Positions 51,606-60,532 of a stretch of 64,000 nucleotides of DNA are shown here, in pieces. The notes under the pieces were generated by a model, which was not told the origin of the DNA, made no database searches, and saw only the letters and a list, made by a program, of their open reading frames with translations. A program made the position numbers and the translations under genes. The stretch's first letter is position 1. Every line of letters begins with the position of its first letter. The stretch covers positions 219,718 to 283,717 of the forward strand of contig JARGOL010000003.1 of assembly GCA_029212745.1 (NCBI GenBank), read 5' to 3'. Source of the DNA: Alcanivoracaceae bacterium. Lineage in GTDB: Bacteria > Pseudomonadota > Gammaproteobacteria > Pseudomonadales > Alcanivoracaceae.

Positions 51606-52751
51606 TCAGGGCAACAGTGCCGGCATTTCCTTGTTCAGTTTCATCTTTTCGCTCACCGCATCACCGGTAAGCGCATACCCGAGGGCATTGCCTGTCTCGT
51701 CCTTGAAAAGCGCACGCACGTTGCGACCATCGACCTCGCAGTCCCAGTCGCCCTCACTGCCGTGCGGCGGCGGGCAGACCACCACCGGGCAGGCCGGCGT
51801 CTTGATAGTGACGGGCATGACACCGTATGTCACTTCCGTGGGTTCACCCGCCAGGGTCTTCGCCAACGCCCGCGCTGAGCTCATCAGCGGCAACACATAG
51901 GGCAGCACATAGCCTTCCACCTCGGCACAATCACCCAGGGCATAGATGTCTGCCGCGCTACTTTGCAGGTGGCGGTCCACGACAATACCGCGATTGACCT
52001 TCAGGCCAGCGTCCTGGGCAAGCTGCACGCGCGGGCGCAGACCCACCGCAGAGAGGACGATATCTGCCTCTACCTGGGTGCCATCAGAAAGGTCGGCCAC
52101 AACACCGTCACCATTCCTGTTCACCGCCTTGACCACCGGGCCGAAATGAAACGTCACACCCAGCTCCGCCAGGCCCTCACCAACAGCCTGCGAGGCCGGC
52201 TCCGGCAACAGCGTCGGCAGACAGCGCCCCATGGGCTCCACCAGGTCCACCTGGAAGCCGCCATTGGACAGGTCGTTGGCAAACTCGCAGCCAATCAGCC
52301 CGCCGCCAATGACCAGCACCTTCTTGCGCCCCGCCAGGGCCTCGCGGAACACGCCGTAGTCCATCAGGTCGTTAACGGAGAAAACCAGCCCCTGGCCATC
52401 ACCCTCCAGCGGCGGACGAAACACATCCGCACCGGTGCCGATCACCAGTTTGCTGTAAGCAAGGGTTTCATCGCCCAGGCTGACGGTATGGGCGTCCGCA
52501 TCGATGGCGGTGACGGAAACACCGGTGCGTACCTGGGCATCAAATGCTTCCGCGGTTTTCTCGGGGGTTGCCAGCGCCAGGTCGTCCGCGCCTTTCTCCT
52601 TGGTAAAACCGGTGGACAGCATCGGCTTGGAATAATTGCGGCCGTCGTCGGCGGTGAGCATCACCACCGGTGTTTCCTTGTCGAGCTTGCGCAGCTCCTT
52701 GAGCACATTGAAGCCGGCCAGACCGGTACCGATGATGACGATTGGATCCAT
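51606..52751 (-). CDS. rubB: Rubredoxin-NAD(+) reductase (FAD-dependent)
   Basis: 381 residues from ATG at 52751 (AGAGGG eight bases upstream). FAD motif IVIIGTGLAGFNVLKELRKL, NAD motif VLVIGGGLIGCEFANDLSNG and the third FAD segment IYALGDCAEVEG (about 282-293) give the rubredoxin-reductase/ferredoxin-reductase type. It passes electrons from NADH to rubredoxin for alkane hydroxylases or oxygen/ROS detoxification. Next to the rubredoxin gene (106-base gap) on the same strand. No alkB is in the window. Confidence 0.94.
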   Translation of the reverse strand: MDPIVIIGTGLAGFNVLKELRKLDKETPVVMLTADDGRNYSKPMLSTGFTKEKGADDLALATPEKTAEAFDAQVRTGVSVTAIDADAHTVSLGDETLAYSKLVIGTGADVFRPPLEGDGQGLVFSVNDLMDYGVFREALAGRKKVLVIGGGLIGCEFANDLSNGGFQVDLVEPMGRCLPTLLPEPASQAVGEGLAELGVTFHFGPVVKAVNRNGDGVVADLSDGTQVEADIVLSAVGLRPRVQLAQDAGLKVNRGIVVDRHLQSSAADIYALGDCAEVEGYVLPYVLPLMSSARALAKTLAGEPTEVTYGVMPVTIKTPACPVVVCPPPHGSEGDWDCEVDGRNVRALFKDETGNALGYALTGDAVSEKMKLNKEMPALLP

Positions 52752-52810
52752 GGACAACGCCCTCTGCGTTTCTGTGCATCCCGGGATCGGGACGCGGGAG
52801 AGTCAGGTGC

Positions 52811-52832
52811 ACGCCCGGCGCTGGCCGGGCGT
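52811..52832 (-). other. Stem-loop between rubA and rubB
   Basis: ACGCCCGGC / GCCGGGCGT perfect 9-base arms around the loop GCTG, in the 106-base gap. It lacks a T-run, so it is more likely a message-stability or differential-expression element than a terminator. Confidence 0.5.
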
Positions 52833-52857
52833 TACCGAAAAAGTGGTGAGGCCTGCC

Positions 52858-53022
52858 TCAGATTTCCACCATCTCGAAATCTTCCTTGCCCACACCGCAA
52901 TCCGGGCAAACCCAGTCATCGGGCACATCGTCCCAGGAAGTACCCGGCTCGATCCCTTCTTCGGGAAGACCCTCGGCTTCGTCATAGATAAAGCCACAGA
53001 CCACACATTCCCACTTACGCAT
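52858..53022 (-). CDS. rubA: Rubredoxin
   Basis: 54 residues, a whole rubredoxin too small for usual ORF lists. The Fe(Cys)4 ligands are C6 and C9 in [14 protein letters not shown], and C39 and C42 in [14 protein letters not shown]. The aromatic core W4, Y13, W30, W37 and F49 is intact. ATG at 53022, Shine-Dalgarno AGAGG eight bases upstream. It carries electrons from the reductase encoded downstream to alkane hydroxylase or to peroxide/oxygen-reducing partners. Confidence 0.97.
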   Translation of the reverse strand: MRKWECVVCGFIYDEAEGLPEEGIEPGTSWDDVPDDWVCPDCGVGKEDFEMVEI

Positions 53023-53321
53023 GCCATACCTCTCTACATATCAGGGTGCCGATTGGTTCGTCCCTGGAACCCGTTGCTGGCACATGGCGGCAGATATCCT
53101 TCACGGACGTGCCGGACTGGCCCCATCGCGGGGCCCGGCGTGACGCACTGGCCACCGGGCCGGTGCCGACGGCGCAGTAAAGGCGCATAACCTAGCCATC
53201 AGCCAGTGAAAAATCAATGACGGCAGGGTCCGGCCGCACTATTCAGCCGGCGACAGCCCCGGCCAGCGGTTGCATTGCCCCGGGCGCTGTTGGATAGTCC
53301 CGCGCACCAGCAGGAGAGCCC
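53023..53321. other. Divergent intergenic region between rubA and ubiC
   Basis: About 300 bases with no ORF I support. It should hold the promoters of rubA (minus) and ubiC (plus), but I see no clear consensus. ACATATCAGGGTGCC near the rubA side and an AT-rich run at 53203-53221 are possible -10 regions. Confidence 0.45.
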
Positions 53322-53888
53322 GTGGCAGACACCGCACCCACATTCCAGCCCCGCCCGTTCCTGGACCGGCAACTGCGCTGGCGCCTGCCGGCGCTGTGTG
53401 CGCCGCCGGCCCATATACGCCCCTGGCTGGCGGATACGGGCTCACTCACCCGCCGCCTGCAGCGGCTTGGCCGGTTCCGGGTCAACCCGGTCCACCAGGC
53501 GGTGGAGCGCCCCAGCGCCAGCGAAGCGGCGTTGCTGGCCATGCCGCCGCGTCAGCACGCACTGGTGCGGGAAGTGCTGCTGTCGCTGGATGGCCAGACC
53601 GTGGTGTATGCCCGCAGCGTCCTGCCCCTGGACAGCCTCACCGGTGCCAACCGGGTGCTCGGGCACATGGCCCGGCGCTCCCTCGGCGCGGAACTGTTCA
53701 AGGCGCCCAGCGCCCGCCGTGAGGCGGTCTGGTATGCCCGCGTGCCGGACAGCCGGCTGCCCGGGGCCGGACGCACCGGCGCCGCCTGGGGGCGCCAGTC
53801 CCGCTTTCGCAAACGCGGCAAGGCGCTGCTGGTGGCGGAAGTTTTCCTGCCATCGCTGTGGACGATGGCGGCGCAGGCCGTAGACTAG
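53322..53888 (+). CDS. ubiC: Chorismate--pyruvate lyase
   Basis: 188 residues from GTG (AGGAG seven bases upstream). UbiC makes 4-hydroxybenzoate, the first step in ubiquinone synthesis. Family-like segments: the W/L/R stretch DTGSLTRRLQRL, the REVLLSLDGQTVVYARSVLP strand pair, and SLGAELFKAP, with Arg residues able to hold the chorismate carboxylates. It ends 18 bases before ubiA on the same strand, the standard ubiCA operon. Confidence 0.88.
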   Translation: MADTAPTFQPRPFLDRQLRWRLPALCAPPAHIRPWLADTGSLTRRLQRLGRFRVNPVHQAVERPSASEAALLAMPPRQHALVREVLLSLDGQTVVYARSVLPLDSLTGANRVLGHMARRSLGAELFKAPSARREAVWYARVPDSRLPGAGRTGAAWGRQSRFRKRGKALLVAEVFLPSLWTMAAQAVD

Positions 53889-53906
53889 TCCCGTCCCCGG
53901 AGCGAA

Positions 53907-54791
53907 ATGCCGATGTTTGAAGTCATCCACAAGCGTTACCCGAAAGCCTGGCCCTGGATCCAGCTGATGCGCCTGGATCGTCCCATCGGCACCCTGCTGC
54001 TGCTGTGGCCCACCCTGTGGGCGGTGTGGATGGCCGGCGAGGGGTCGCCGTCGGTGAAAACCGTGGTGGTATTCACCCTCGGCGTTATCGTCATGCGCGC
54101 TGCCGGCTGCGTCATCAACGACTATGCCGACCGCAATTTCGACGGCCATGTCAGCCGCACCCGGGCACGACCACTGGCCACCGGCGCCCTGCGCGGCCGC
54201 GACGCCCTGCTGCTGTTTGCGGTGCTGGTGAGTATTGCCTTCGTGCTGGTGCTGTTCCTGAACCGCTTCACCCTCTACCTCAGCGTTGGCGGGCTGGCCC
54301 TGGCCGTGCTCTACCCGTTCATGAAGCGGTTTACCTACCTGCCGCAGCTGTTCCTCGGTGCCGCTTTTTCCTGGGCCGTGCCCATGGCGTTCGCCGCCGA
54401 GACCAACAGCGTGCCGGTGTACGCCTGGCTGATCTACACCGCCAACCTGCTCTGGACCGTGGCCTACGACACCGAATACGCGCTCTGCGACAAGGAAGAT
54501 GACCTGAAGATCGGCATCAAGAGCACCGCCATCCTGTTTGGCGAGGCCGACCGCCCGATTATCGGCCTGCTCCAGGGCATGGCCCTGTTTGCCCTCTACC
54601 TGCTCGGCCAGCAGCTGCAGTTCGGCTGGCCCTGGCACACCGGGCTGGCGCTCGCTGCCGCCCTGTTCGGCTGGCAGCACTGGCTGATTCGTGAGCGCCA
54701 GCCCGCCGCCTGCTTCCGCGCCTTCCTCAACAACCAGTGGGTGGGACTGGTGATTTTCGCCGGCCTGTTGCTGCAGTACCTGCTGGCCTGA
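53907..54791 (+). CDS. ubiA: 4-hydroxybenzoate octaprenyltransferase
   Basis: 294 residues, eight or nine helices. Both Asp-rich prenyl-diphosphate motifs are present: NDYADRNFDGHVSRTRARPL (about 70-89) and YDTEYALCDKEDDLKIGIKS (about 188-207). It attaches the polyprenyl tail to 4-hydroxybenzoate at the inner membrane. Follows ubiC by 18 bases. Confidence 0.96.
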   Translation: MPMFEVIHKRYPKAWPWIQLMRLDRPIGTLLLLWPTLWAVWMAGEGSPSVKTVVVFTLGVIVMRAAGCVINDYADRNFDGHVSRTRARPLATGALRGRDALLLFAVLVSIAFVLVLFLNRFTLYLSVGGLALAVLYPFMKRFTYLPQLFLGAAFSWAVPMAFAAETNSVPVYAWLIYTANLLWTVAYDTEYALCDKEDDLKIGIKSTAILFGEADRPIIGLLQGMALFALYLLGQQLQFGWPWHTGLALAAALFGWQHWLIRERQPAACFRAFLNNQWVGLVIFAGLLLQYLLA

Positions 54792-54898
54792 GACCCCACC
54801 GGCCTCCCGGGCCCGCGCTCCGCCTGCCCGTATCAAGACGGACCGATAGGCATAAGCTTCCAGTCGCACATTTCTGATGCATAATTTTCATGGCCGAA

Positions 54899-54916
54899 AT
54901 GTCATAAGCTTGTCAC
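54899..54916 (+). promoter_or_regulatory. Pho box upstream of phoB
   Basis: ATGTCAT-AAGC-TTGTCAC: two 7-base direct repeats with a 4-base gap, matching the CTGTCAT-N4-CTGTCAC type in all core positions of the TGTCA pairs. It lies 26 bases upstream of the phoB start, so PhoB should activate its own gene. Confidence 0.88.
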
Positions 54917-54941
54917 ATACAAGTCATCAAATAGGTGGCCA

Positions 54942-55670
54942 ATGAATAGCGAGAAAAAACGCAAAATGGCCAAGCACAGTATTTTGGTAGTCGACGATGA
55001 GCCGGCCATCCGTGAAATGGTGGCCGTGGCCCTGGAAATGGCCGACTTCGACGTCCTGGAAGCAGACAACGCCCAGCAGGGGCACGAGATCATTGTCGAT
55101 CGCCGCCCGGACCTGGTACTGCTCGACTGGATGTTGCCGTCGGTAAGCGGGATCGAGCTGGCGCGCCGGCTCAAGCGCGAAGAAAGCACTGCGGAAGTGC
55201 CGATCATCATGCTCACCGCCAAGAGCGAAGAGGACAACAAGATCCAGGGCCTGGACGTGGGCGCGGACGACTACATCACCAAACCGTTTTCCACCCGCGA
55301 ACTGGTCAGCCGCATCCGTGCCGTGCTGCGCCGCAGCGCCGCAACAAATGCCGACAAGGCCATCAAGGTGGAAGGCCTCGAGCTGGACCCGGTGAGCCAG
55401 CGTGTCAGTGCCGACGAGGACCCGATTGACATGGGGCCCACCGAATACCGCCTGCTGGCGTTCTTCATGGGCCATCCCGAGCGCGCCTACTCACGTACGC
55501 AGCTACTGGACCAGGTCTGGGGCGCCAACGTGTATGTGGAAGACCGCACCATCGATGTGCACATACGCCGGCTGCGCAAGGCACTGGAACCCTACGGCTA
55601 CGACCGGTTTATCCAGACCGTGCGTGGCACCGGCTACCGATTCAGCATCAAGACGGCACGCGCATCCTGA
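54942..55670 (+). CDS. phoB: Phosphate regulon response regulator
   Basis: 242 residues. Receiver with DDEPAIREMV, phospho-Asp in LVLLDWMLPSVSG, MLTAKSEEDNKIQGLD and DDYITKPFSTREL (Lys). Winged helix with MGPTEYRLLAFFMGHPERAY and VDVHIRRLRKAL-type segment (TIDVHIRRLRKALEPYGYDR). AGGTGG Shine-Dalgarno. PhoB activates pst, phoU and other Pho genes. Its Pho box is just upstream; phoR follows 81 bases later. Confidence 0.97.
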   Translation: MNSEKKRKMAKHSILVVDDEPAIREMVAVALEMADFDVLEADNAQQGHEIIVDRRPDLVLLDWMLPSVSGIELARRLKREESTAEVPIIMLTAKSEEDNKIQGLDVGADDYITKPFSTRELVSRIRAVLRRSAATNADKAIKVEGLELDPVSQRVSADEDPIDMGPTEYRLLAFFMGHPERAYSRTQLLDQVWGANVYVEDRTIDVHIRRLRKALEPYGYDRFIQTVRGTGYRFSIKTARAS

Positions 55671-55751
55671 CTCTGCCTTGGCGGCACGGGCCTTGCCCAT
55701 GGCACCATTGACTGGACTATACTGCGGCGGGAATAGGCGGAGGCCACAGCC

Positions 55752-57062
55752 ATGAAAGCCAGCCTGGCGCGAGAAGTGAACCGGATACTGCTGGTGACCG
55801 CCGCAGCGGCCACCGCAGCCATTGCCGTAAACTCCCTCTGGCCGCTGATCATCGGATTGGCTGGCTATCTGGCCTGGTCCACCCAACAGCTGTTCATCCT
55901 CTATCGCTGGCTGACCAGCGAAGAGCACACCGAGCCACCGGACAGCGTCGGCCTGTGGGGTGACCTCTACACGCGACTGGAGCACCTGTTCCGCAAGGAA
56001 AAGCGGGCCCAGAATGACCTCAACGCGGTCATTGTCCGCGCACAACAATCCGTCAACGCACTGGAAGACGGTGTCCTGCTGATCGACCGCACCGGGCGGC
56101 TGGAATACTTCAATCAGGCAGCCGGTTTCTTTCTCGGCCTGCGCCAGCCCCAGGACAACGACCAGGTGCTCACCAACCTGGTGCGCGACCCGGCCCTGTT
56201 CAGCTACCTCAACAGGGGCAAGTTCCGTGATCCGCTGGAACTGACCGTACCCAACAACGAAAACCGCGTTCTTCAGTTCCGGGTCACCGAATTTGGCCCC
56301 GGCGACCGGCTGATCCTGTTGCGTGACGTCACCCGTCTCCACCATCTGGAACAGATGCGCAAGGATTTTGTCGCCAACGTCAGCCATGAACTGAAAACCC
56401 CCCTGACGGTCCTCAAGGGCTACCTGGAGACCCTGCTGGGATCGGTGCCGGAGGATCAGACGCGCCTGCGACGTGCGCTGTCACAGATGAACCAGCAGTC
56501 CAGCCGCATGGAAGCCCTGGTGCACGACCTGCTGCTGCTTTCGCGCCTGGAGAATACCGAAGCCGACCGCGCCCAGCAGGCGGTGCTGGTCTATGGCATG
56601 CTCAATCGCATGCGCGAGGACGCACTGGCGCTAAGCAGCGACAAAGGGCACCGCGTGACGGTGGATGTGCCTGAACATGCCCGCGTGCTTGGCAACCCGG
56701 CAGAGCTTGAAAGCGCGTTCGGCAACCTGATCACCAATGCAGTGAAGTACACGCCCAGGGATGGCGATATCAAGATCCGTTTCTGGCAGGACGACAAAGG
56801 CGCCCATGTTTCAGTATCTGACAACGGCATCGGCATTGACCCGTCCCACATTCCGCGCCTGACAGAACGCTTTTACCGGCCTGACAACAGCCGCCACCTG
56901 CAAACCGGCGGCACCGGCCTGGGCCTGGCCATCGTCAAACACGTGATGATCCGTCACCAGGGACGGCTGGAGATTCAGAGTGAACTGGGCAAGGGCAGCA
57001 CGTTTACCTGCCACTTCCCGCCAGAGAGACTGGTCAGCAAACCGGCTGCCGTGGCCGGCTGA
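55752..57062 (+). CDS. phoR: Phosphate regulon sensor histidine kinase
   Basis: 436 residues. An N-terminal membrane region (about 10-50) without a large periplasmic domain, as usual for PhoR, then a PAS-like domain (NALEDGVLLIDRTGRLEYFN). Phospho-acceptor FVANVSHELKTPLTVLKGYL (His about 215), N box ENLIT-type FGNLITNAVKYTPRDG, G1 SVSDNGIGIDPSHI, G2 GGTGLGLAIVKHVMIRH. It phosphorylates PhoB under phosphate limitation, with PhoU and Pst as sensors. Confidence 0.96.
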   Translation: MKASLAREVNRILLVTAAAATAAIAVNSLWPLIIGLAGYLAWSTQQLFILYRWLTSEEHTEPPDSVGLWGDLYTRLEHLFRKEKRAQNDLNAVIVRAQQSVNALEDGVLLIDRTGRLEYFNQAAGFFLGLRQPQDNDQVLTNLVRDPALFSYLNRGKFRDPLELTVPNNENRVLQFRVTEFGPGDRLILLRDVTRLHHLEQMRKDFVANVSHELKTPLTVLKGYLETLLGSVPEDQTRLRRALSQMNQQSSRMEALVHDLLLLSRLENTEADRAQQAVLVYGMLNRMREDALALSSDKGHRVTVDVPEHARVLGNPAELESAFGNLITNAVKYTPRDGDIKIRFWQDDKGAHVSVSDNGIGIDPSHIPRLTERFYRPDNSRHLQTGGTGLGLAIVKHVMIRHQGRLEIQSELGKGSTFTCHFPPERLVSKPAAVAG

Positions 57063-57071
57063 CCGGCGCGT

Positions 57072-57278
57072 TCAGTAATGCGGCGGCTTCTCGTCGATGA
57101 TGTTGGCCGCCATCATTACCTCCACCATTTCCTGCAGGCCTTCTTCCAATTGGCCGCAGCGCTTTTCCAGCGCGGCAATGCGCTCCTGCTGTGCCGCCAC
57201 CAATTTGTTCAGCGCCGTCACCAGGTCGTCCTGGAATGCCAGGGTGGTTTCGATATCGAGAAAGCGTTCGTCACTCAT
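57072..57278 (-). CDS. slyX: SlyX family protein
   Basis: 68 residues, almost all coiled coil (LNKLVAAQQERIAALEKRCG, LEEGLQEMVEVMM) with the terminal PPHY. SlyX proteins are small, of unknown function, and conserved in gammaproteobacteria. It is convergent with phoR, ten bases apart. Confidence 0.92.
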   Translation of the reverse strand: MSDERFLDIETTLAFQDDLVTALNKLVAAQQERIAALEKRCGQLEEGLQEMVEVMMAANIIDEKPPHY

Positions 57279-57369
57279 GGGCCTGTCCTGACGGAGAATA
57301 GGGCCGGCAGTTTACCCAAAGCCGGCGGGTCGCGCTTGCACGTCGGCCCCGGACGTCGTAAATTCACGC

Positions 57370-57470
57370 GCGTTTTGGGGGAGTAGTCGCGGCATTACAG
57401 CCGGTGGCCGTCAACAGACTTGCCGTTGCGCATGGCGTCCACATCCCGCACGGGACTGACGAGACCCGAA
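57370..57470 (+). ncRNA. yybP-ykoY manganese riboswitch
   Basis: Conserved core TTTTGGGGGAGTAG at 57373-57386, the GTCAACAGACTTG segment at 57410-57422 and GACGAGACCC at 57458-57467 match the yybP-ykoY Mn2+ aptamer. It lies directly upstream of a TMEM165/GDT1-type exporter gene, the usual partner. An expression platform follows at 57487-57534. Confidence 0.9.
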
Positions 57471-57486
57471 ACATCGCACCTCCCGT

Positions 57487-57534
57487 GGGCGGGACCGGTG
57501 TCGGTGTTTCGTGGCTCTTGCACAGGTCCCGCCC
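57487..57534 (+). promoter_or_regulatory. Expression platform of the manganese riboswitch
   Basis: Perfect 10-base inverted repeat GGGCGGGACC (57487-57496) / GGTCCCGCCC (57525-57534), ending one base before the GGAG (57536-57539) that serves the exporter start at 57546. There is no T-run, so translational control through ribosome-site access is more likely than termination. Confidence 0.7.
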
Positions 57535-57545
57535 CGGAGAATCCC

Positions 57546-58100
57546 ATGGATGCATTCCTGACCTCAGTTTCCCTGGTGGCCCTCGGCGAAGTGGGTGACA
57601 AGACCCAGCTGCTCGCCTTTGCCCTCGCCTGCCGCTACCGGGTGCACTGGCCCATCCTTGCCGGCATCCTCATCGCCACGCTGGCCAACCACGGGCTGTC
57701 TGCCTGGCTGGGCGTTATCCTTGCTGACCTGGTACCGGAAAACTGGCTGACGCTGCTGCTGGGGACGAGCTTCATCGCCCTGGGGCTCTGGATGCTGGTG
57801 CCCGACAAGGACGAGGACGTGGACGATGGCCGACGCTGGGGGCCGTTCACCGCCAGCCTGGTGCTGTTCTTCATTGCCGAAATCGGAGACAAGACCCAGC
57901 TTGCCACGGTCGCCCTGGCAGCCCGTTTTGACCAGGCATTTGTTGCCGTTGTCGCCGGCACCACCCTTGGCATGCTGGTGGCCAACGCGCCGGTGATCTG
58001 GCTGGGGAATCGCGTGCGCCATCCGGCGCTGGAAAAATGGGTGCACCGCATCAGCGCGGCGCTGTTTGTTTTGCTCGGGGTAGCGACCCTGGCGCTGTAG
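57546..58100 (+). CDS. TMEM165/GDT1-type manganese exporter (MneA-like)
   Basis: 184 residues, six or seven helices, with two copies of the family motif ExGDKT: ALGEVGDKTQLLAFALACRY (about 12-31) and FIAEIGDKTQLATVALAARF (about 109-128). This family exports Mn2+ (and Ca2+ in some organisms). Manganese riboswitch control just upstream supports Mn2+ as substrate. GGAG Shine-Dalgarno directly after the riboswitch stem. Confidence 0.93.
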   Translation: MDAFLTSVSLVALGEVGDKTQLLAFALACRYRVHWPILAGILIATLANHGLSAWLGVILADLVPENWLTLLLGTSFIALGLWMLVPDKDEDVDDGRRWGPFTASLVLFFIAEIGDKTQLATVALAARFDQAFVAVVAGTTLGMLVANAPVIWLGNRVRHPALEKWVHRISAALFVLLGVATLAL

Positions 58101-58108
58101 GGTCACCC

Positions 58109-58195
58109 GCAGGAGCGGCGTGTGCGCCGCGAGCCTTTCGCTTGCCAGGTCGTTGGGGCCGGCAACAAAATTCGCGGCGTACACGCCGCTCCTGC
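58109..58195. repeat. REP pair (BIME/REPIN-like)
   Basis: GCAGGAGCGGCGTGTGCGCC at 58109-58128 and its near-inverse GGCGTACACGCCGCTCCTGC at 58176-58195, each a palindromic hairpin with a GCAGGAGCGGC-type edge, 38-40 bases apart. This layout is that of the REP doublets dispersed by RAYT transposases in Pseudomonas and relatives. No RAYT gene is nearby. Confidence 0.8.
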
Positions 58196-58222
58196 AGTGG
58201 GCCCGCCGGGCCGGCGCAGCGC

Positions 58223-58936
58223 TTAAAGACTGCGCTGATTTACCCTTTCCATCAGGCTCTCGGCACTTTCCTTGCGCTCGGAATAACGGTCGGTGAGATA
58301 ATCACTGCGGTCGCGCACCAGCCAGGTGAACTTCACCAGCTCTTCCATGACGTCAACGATCCGGTCGTAATATCCGGACGGCCTCATGCGATCATGCTCG
58401 TCGAACTCAAGGAACGCTTTCGGCACCGACGACTGATTGGGGATCGTCACCATGCGCATCCAGCGGCCAAGCACACGCAACTGGTTGACCGCATTGAATG
58501 ACTGCGAGCCACCGCAGACCTGCATCACGGCCAGCGTCTTTCCCTGGGTCGGCCGCACGGCACCCAGGGACAGCGGTATCCAGTCGATCTGCGCCTTCAT
58601 GATGCCGGTCATGGCTCCATGGCGCTCCGGCGAACACCAGACCATGCCTTCACTCCAGGTCACCAGCTCACGCAATTCCAACACCTTCGGATGATCCGCC
58701 GGCGCGTCATCCGGCAACGGCAGGCCGGAGGGATTGAAGACACGGGTTTCACAGCCCAGCCGTTGCAACAGGCGCGCGCATTCCTCCACCACCAGCCGGC
58801 TGAAGGAACGCTCGCGCAGCGAGCCGTAAAGAAGGGCAATCCTCGGCGCATGCCGTCCCCGCGCGACCGGCTCCAGGCGTTCAGTGTCCAGGGTGCGAAA
58901 GTGACTCTCATCCAGTGCAGGGAATGTGTCTGTCAT
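58223..58936 (-). CDS. arsH: NADPH-dependent FMN reductase ArsH
   Basis: 237 residues. Flavodoxin-like fold with FMN-loop [20 protein letters not shown] (about 34-53), [20 protein letters not shown] and [20 protein letters not shown]. ArsH oxidises trivalent organoarsenicals or reduces quinones and azo dyes. Last gene of the arsenic operon, 31 bases after acr3. Its downstream side is the REP pair. Confidence 0.94.
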   Translation of the reverse strand: MTDTFPALDESHFRTLDTERLEPVARGRHAPRIALLYGSLRERSFSRLVVEECARLLQRLGCETRVFNPSGLPLPDDAPADHPKVLELRELVTWSEGMVWCSPERHGAMTGIMKAQIDWIPLSLGAVRPTQGKTLAVMQVCGGSQSFNAVNQLRVLGRWMRMVTIPNQSSVPKAFLEFDEHDRMRPSGYYDRIVDVMEELVKFTWLVRDRSDYLTDRYSERKESAESLMERVNQRSL

Positions 58937-58967
58937 GGGCTGCCTCGTGCCATGCTCTGCGCAATAG

Positions 58968-59987
58968 TTACTCAGGGAACCAGTGTCGGGTGCGATTGAC
59001 GATAGCCACCAGTGACAGCATCACCGGCACTTCCACCAGCACCCCCACCACGGTGGCCAGGGCCGCGCCGCTGCTGAGCCCGAACAGCGAAATCGCCACG
59101 GCCACGGCCAATTCAAAAAAGTTCGAGGTGCCGATCAGGCAGGCGGGCCCGGCAATGTTGTGTGCCAGACGCAACCACCTCGCCGCCAGGTACGCAATGA
59201 GGAAGATACCGTAGGTCTGGATCAGCAGCGGAATGGCAATCATGACGATGGTCTGCGGCGACTCGAGAATGGTGTTGGCCTGAAAGCCGAACAACAGCAC
59301 CACGGTGGCCAGCAGCCCGATCACCGACCAGGGCTTCATGATGTGGACAAACTCATCCACCGCCGCATCACCGGCGCGCTTTTCCAGCTGGTGGCGCGTG
59401 ACCACGCCCGCTACCAGCGGCAGCACCACGTACAAAACCACTGACAGGGTCAGCGTTTCCCAGGGCACCTGGATGTCAGAGACGCCGAGCAGGAATGCCG
59501 CGATGGGTGCAAAGGCAAACACCATGATGACGTCATTCACCGACACCTGGACCAGGGTGTAGTTGGGGTCTCCCTTGGTCAGCTGCGACCAGACGAACAC
59601 CATGGCGGTACAGGGCGCCACGCCCAACAGGATCATGCCGGCGATGTATTGCTGGGCATCCTGCGGGTCCACGAGATCGGCAAATACCACGCGAAAGAAC
59701 AACCAGCCCAGTGCCGCCATGGTGAACGGCTTGACCAGCCAGTTGACCACCAGCGTCAGGAACAATCCGCGTGGGCGCTCGCCCACTTTTCGGATGGCGG
59801 CAAAATCGATCTGGATCATCATCGGGTAGATCATCAGCCAGATGAACACTGCCACCGCCAGGTTGACGTGGGCATACTCCCAGCCTGCCACCATCCTGAA
59901 CACACCGGGCACGGTACTGCCGAGCACCACGCCGGCAACAATACACAGGCCTACCCAGACGGACAGGTAGCGTTCAAAAAACCCCAT
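58968..59987 (-). CDS. acr3: Arsenite efflux transporter Acr3
   Basis: 339 residues from ATG at 59987, ten helices. The key Cys of Acr3 in helix 4 is present in [26 protein letters not shown]-type repeats of the BASS fold are visible ([40 protein letters not shown]). It extrudes arsenite and often antimonite, driven by the proton-motive force. GGAGTG Shine-Dalgarno. Confidence 0.95.
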   Translation of the reverse strand: MGFFERYLSVWVGLCIVAGVVLGSTVPGVFRMVAGWEYAHVNLAVAVFIWLMIYPMMIQIDFAAIRKVGERPRGLFLTLVVNWLVKPFTMAALGWLFFRVVFADLVDPQDAQQYIAGMILLGVAPCTAMVFVWSQLTKGDPNYTLVQVSVNDVIMVFAFAPIAAFLLGVSDIQVPWETLTLSVVLYVVLPLVAGVVTRHQLEKRAGDAAVDEFVHIMKPWSVIGLLATVVLLFGFQANTILESPQTIVMIAIPLLIQTYGIFLIAYLAARWLRLAHNIAGPACLIGTSNFFELAVAVAISLFGLSSGAALATVVGVLVEVPVMLSLVAIVNRTRHWFPE

Positions 59988-60006
59988 GGGGACACTCCAG
60001 CGCTGA

Positions 60007-60504
60007 TCAGTTGGTGGTGGAAAAGCGGTGCTGGATATCACCCAGCGCCGCCGTAAGTTCCGCTTCGCTCATGGTGGTCAGCGGCAGCGTCAGCATGGCA
60101 TCCAGCCGTGCATGCATCTGCATGTACGTGGTATCAAAGGCGCGCTCGATGTCTTCATCCGTGCCTTCCACATCGGCCGGGTCCGGCACCCCCCAGTGCG
60201 CCTTCAGCGCATCACCCATCCACACCGGGCAACTCTCACCGGCGGCCGCATCGCAGACCGTGATGACCAGATCCACGGGCTGGCCTTCGTAGTCATCCCA
60301 GGACTGGGACTTGAGCGGTGGCAACGGGATGCCATGTTTTTCCAGTATTGCGACGGCGTTTTCATTCACCTTGCCGGTGGGGAAACTGCCCGCGCTGAAG
60401 GCGAGCAGCCGGCCCTCACCCAGGTGATTGGCAAGCGCCTCGGCGATGATCGAGCGGCATGAATTGCCGGTACACAGGAACAGGATTCGAACGGGTAACT
60501 GCAT
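60007..60504 (-). CDS. arsC: Arsenate reductase, thioredoxin/low-MW-phosphatase type
   Basis: 165 residues; ATG at 60504 is preferred over 60510 because of AGGG spacing. P-loop [20 protein letters not shown] (CxGNSCR, about 10-29), further cysteines in [20 protein letters not shown] for the disulfide cascade, and DPADVEG (Asp acid). It reduces arsenate to arsenite, which Acr3 then exports. In the arsR-C-acr3-H operon. Confidence 0.93.
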   Translation of the reverse strand: MQLPVRILFLCTGNSCRSIIAEALANHLGEGRLLAFSAGSFPTGKVNENAVAILEKHGIPLPPLKSQSWDDYEGQPVDLVITVCDAAAGESCPVWMGDALKAHWGVPDPADVEGTDEDIERAFDTTYMQMHARLDAMLTLPLTTMSEAELTAALGDIQHRFSTTN

Positions 60505-60532
60505 GGTCATTCCCTGAATAAGGGCCAGCCCG

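Noticed and set aside
52800-52860. Separate promoter or riboswitch between rubA and rubB
   Set aside because: Only a single hairpin without conserved motifs is visible; kept as a stem-loop, not as a riboswitch.
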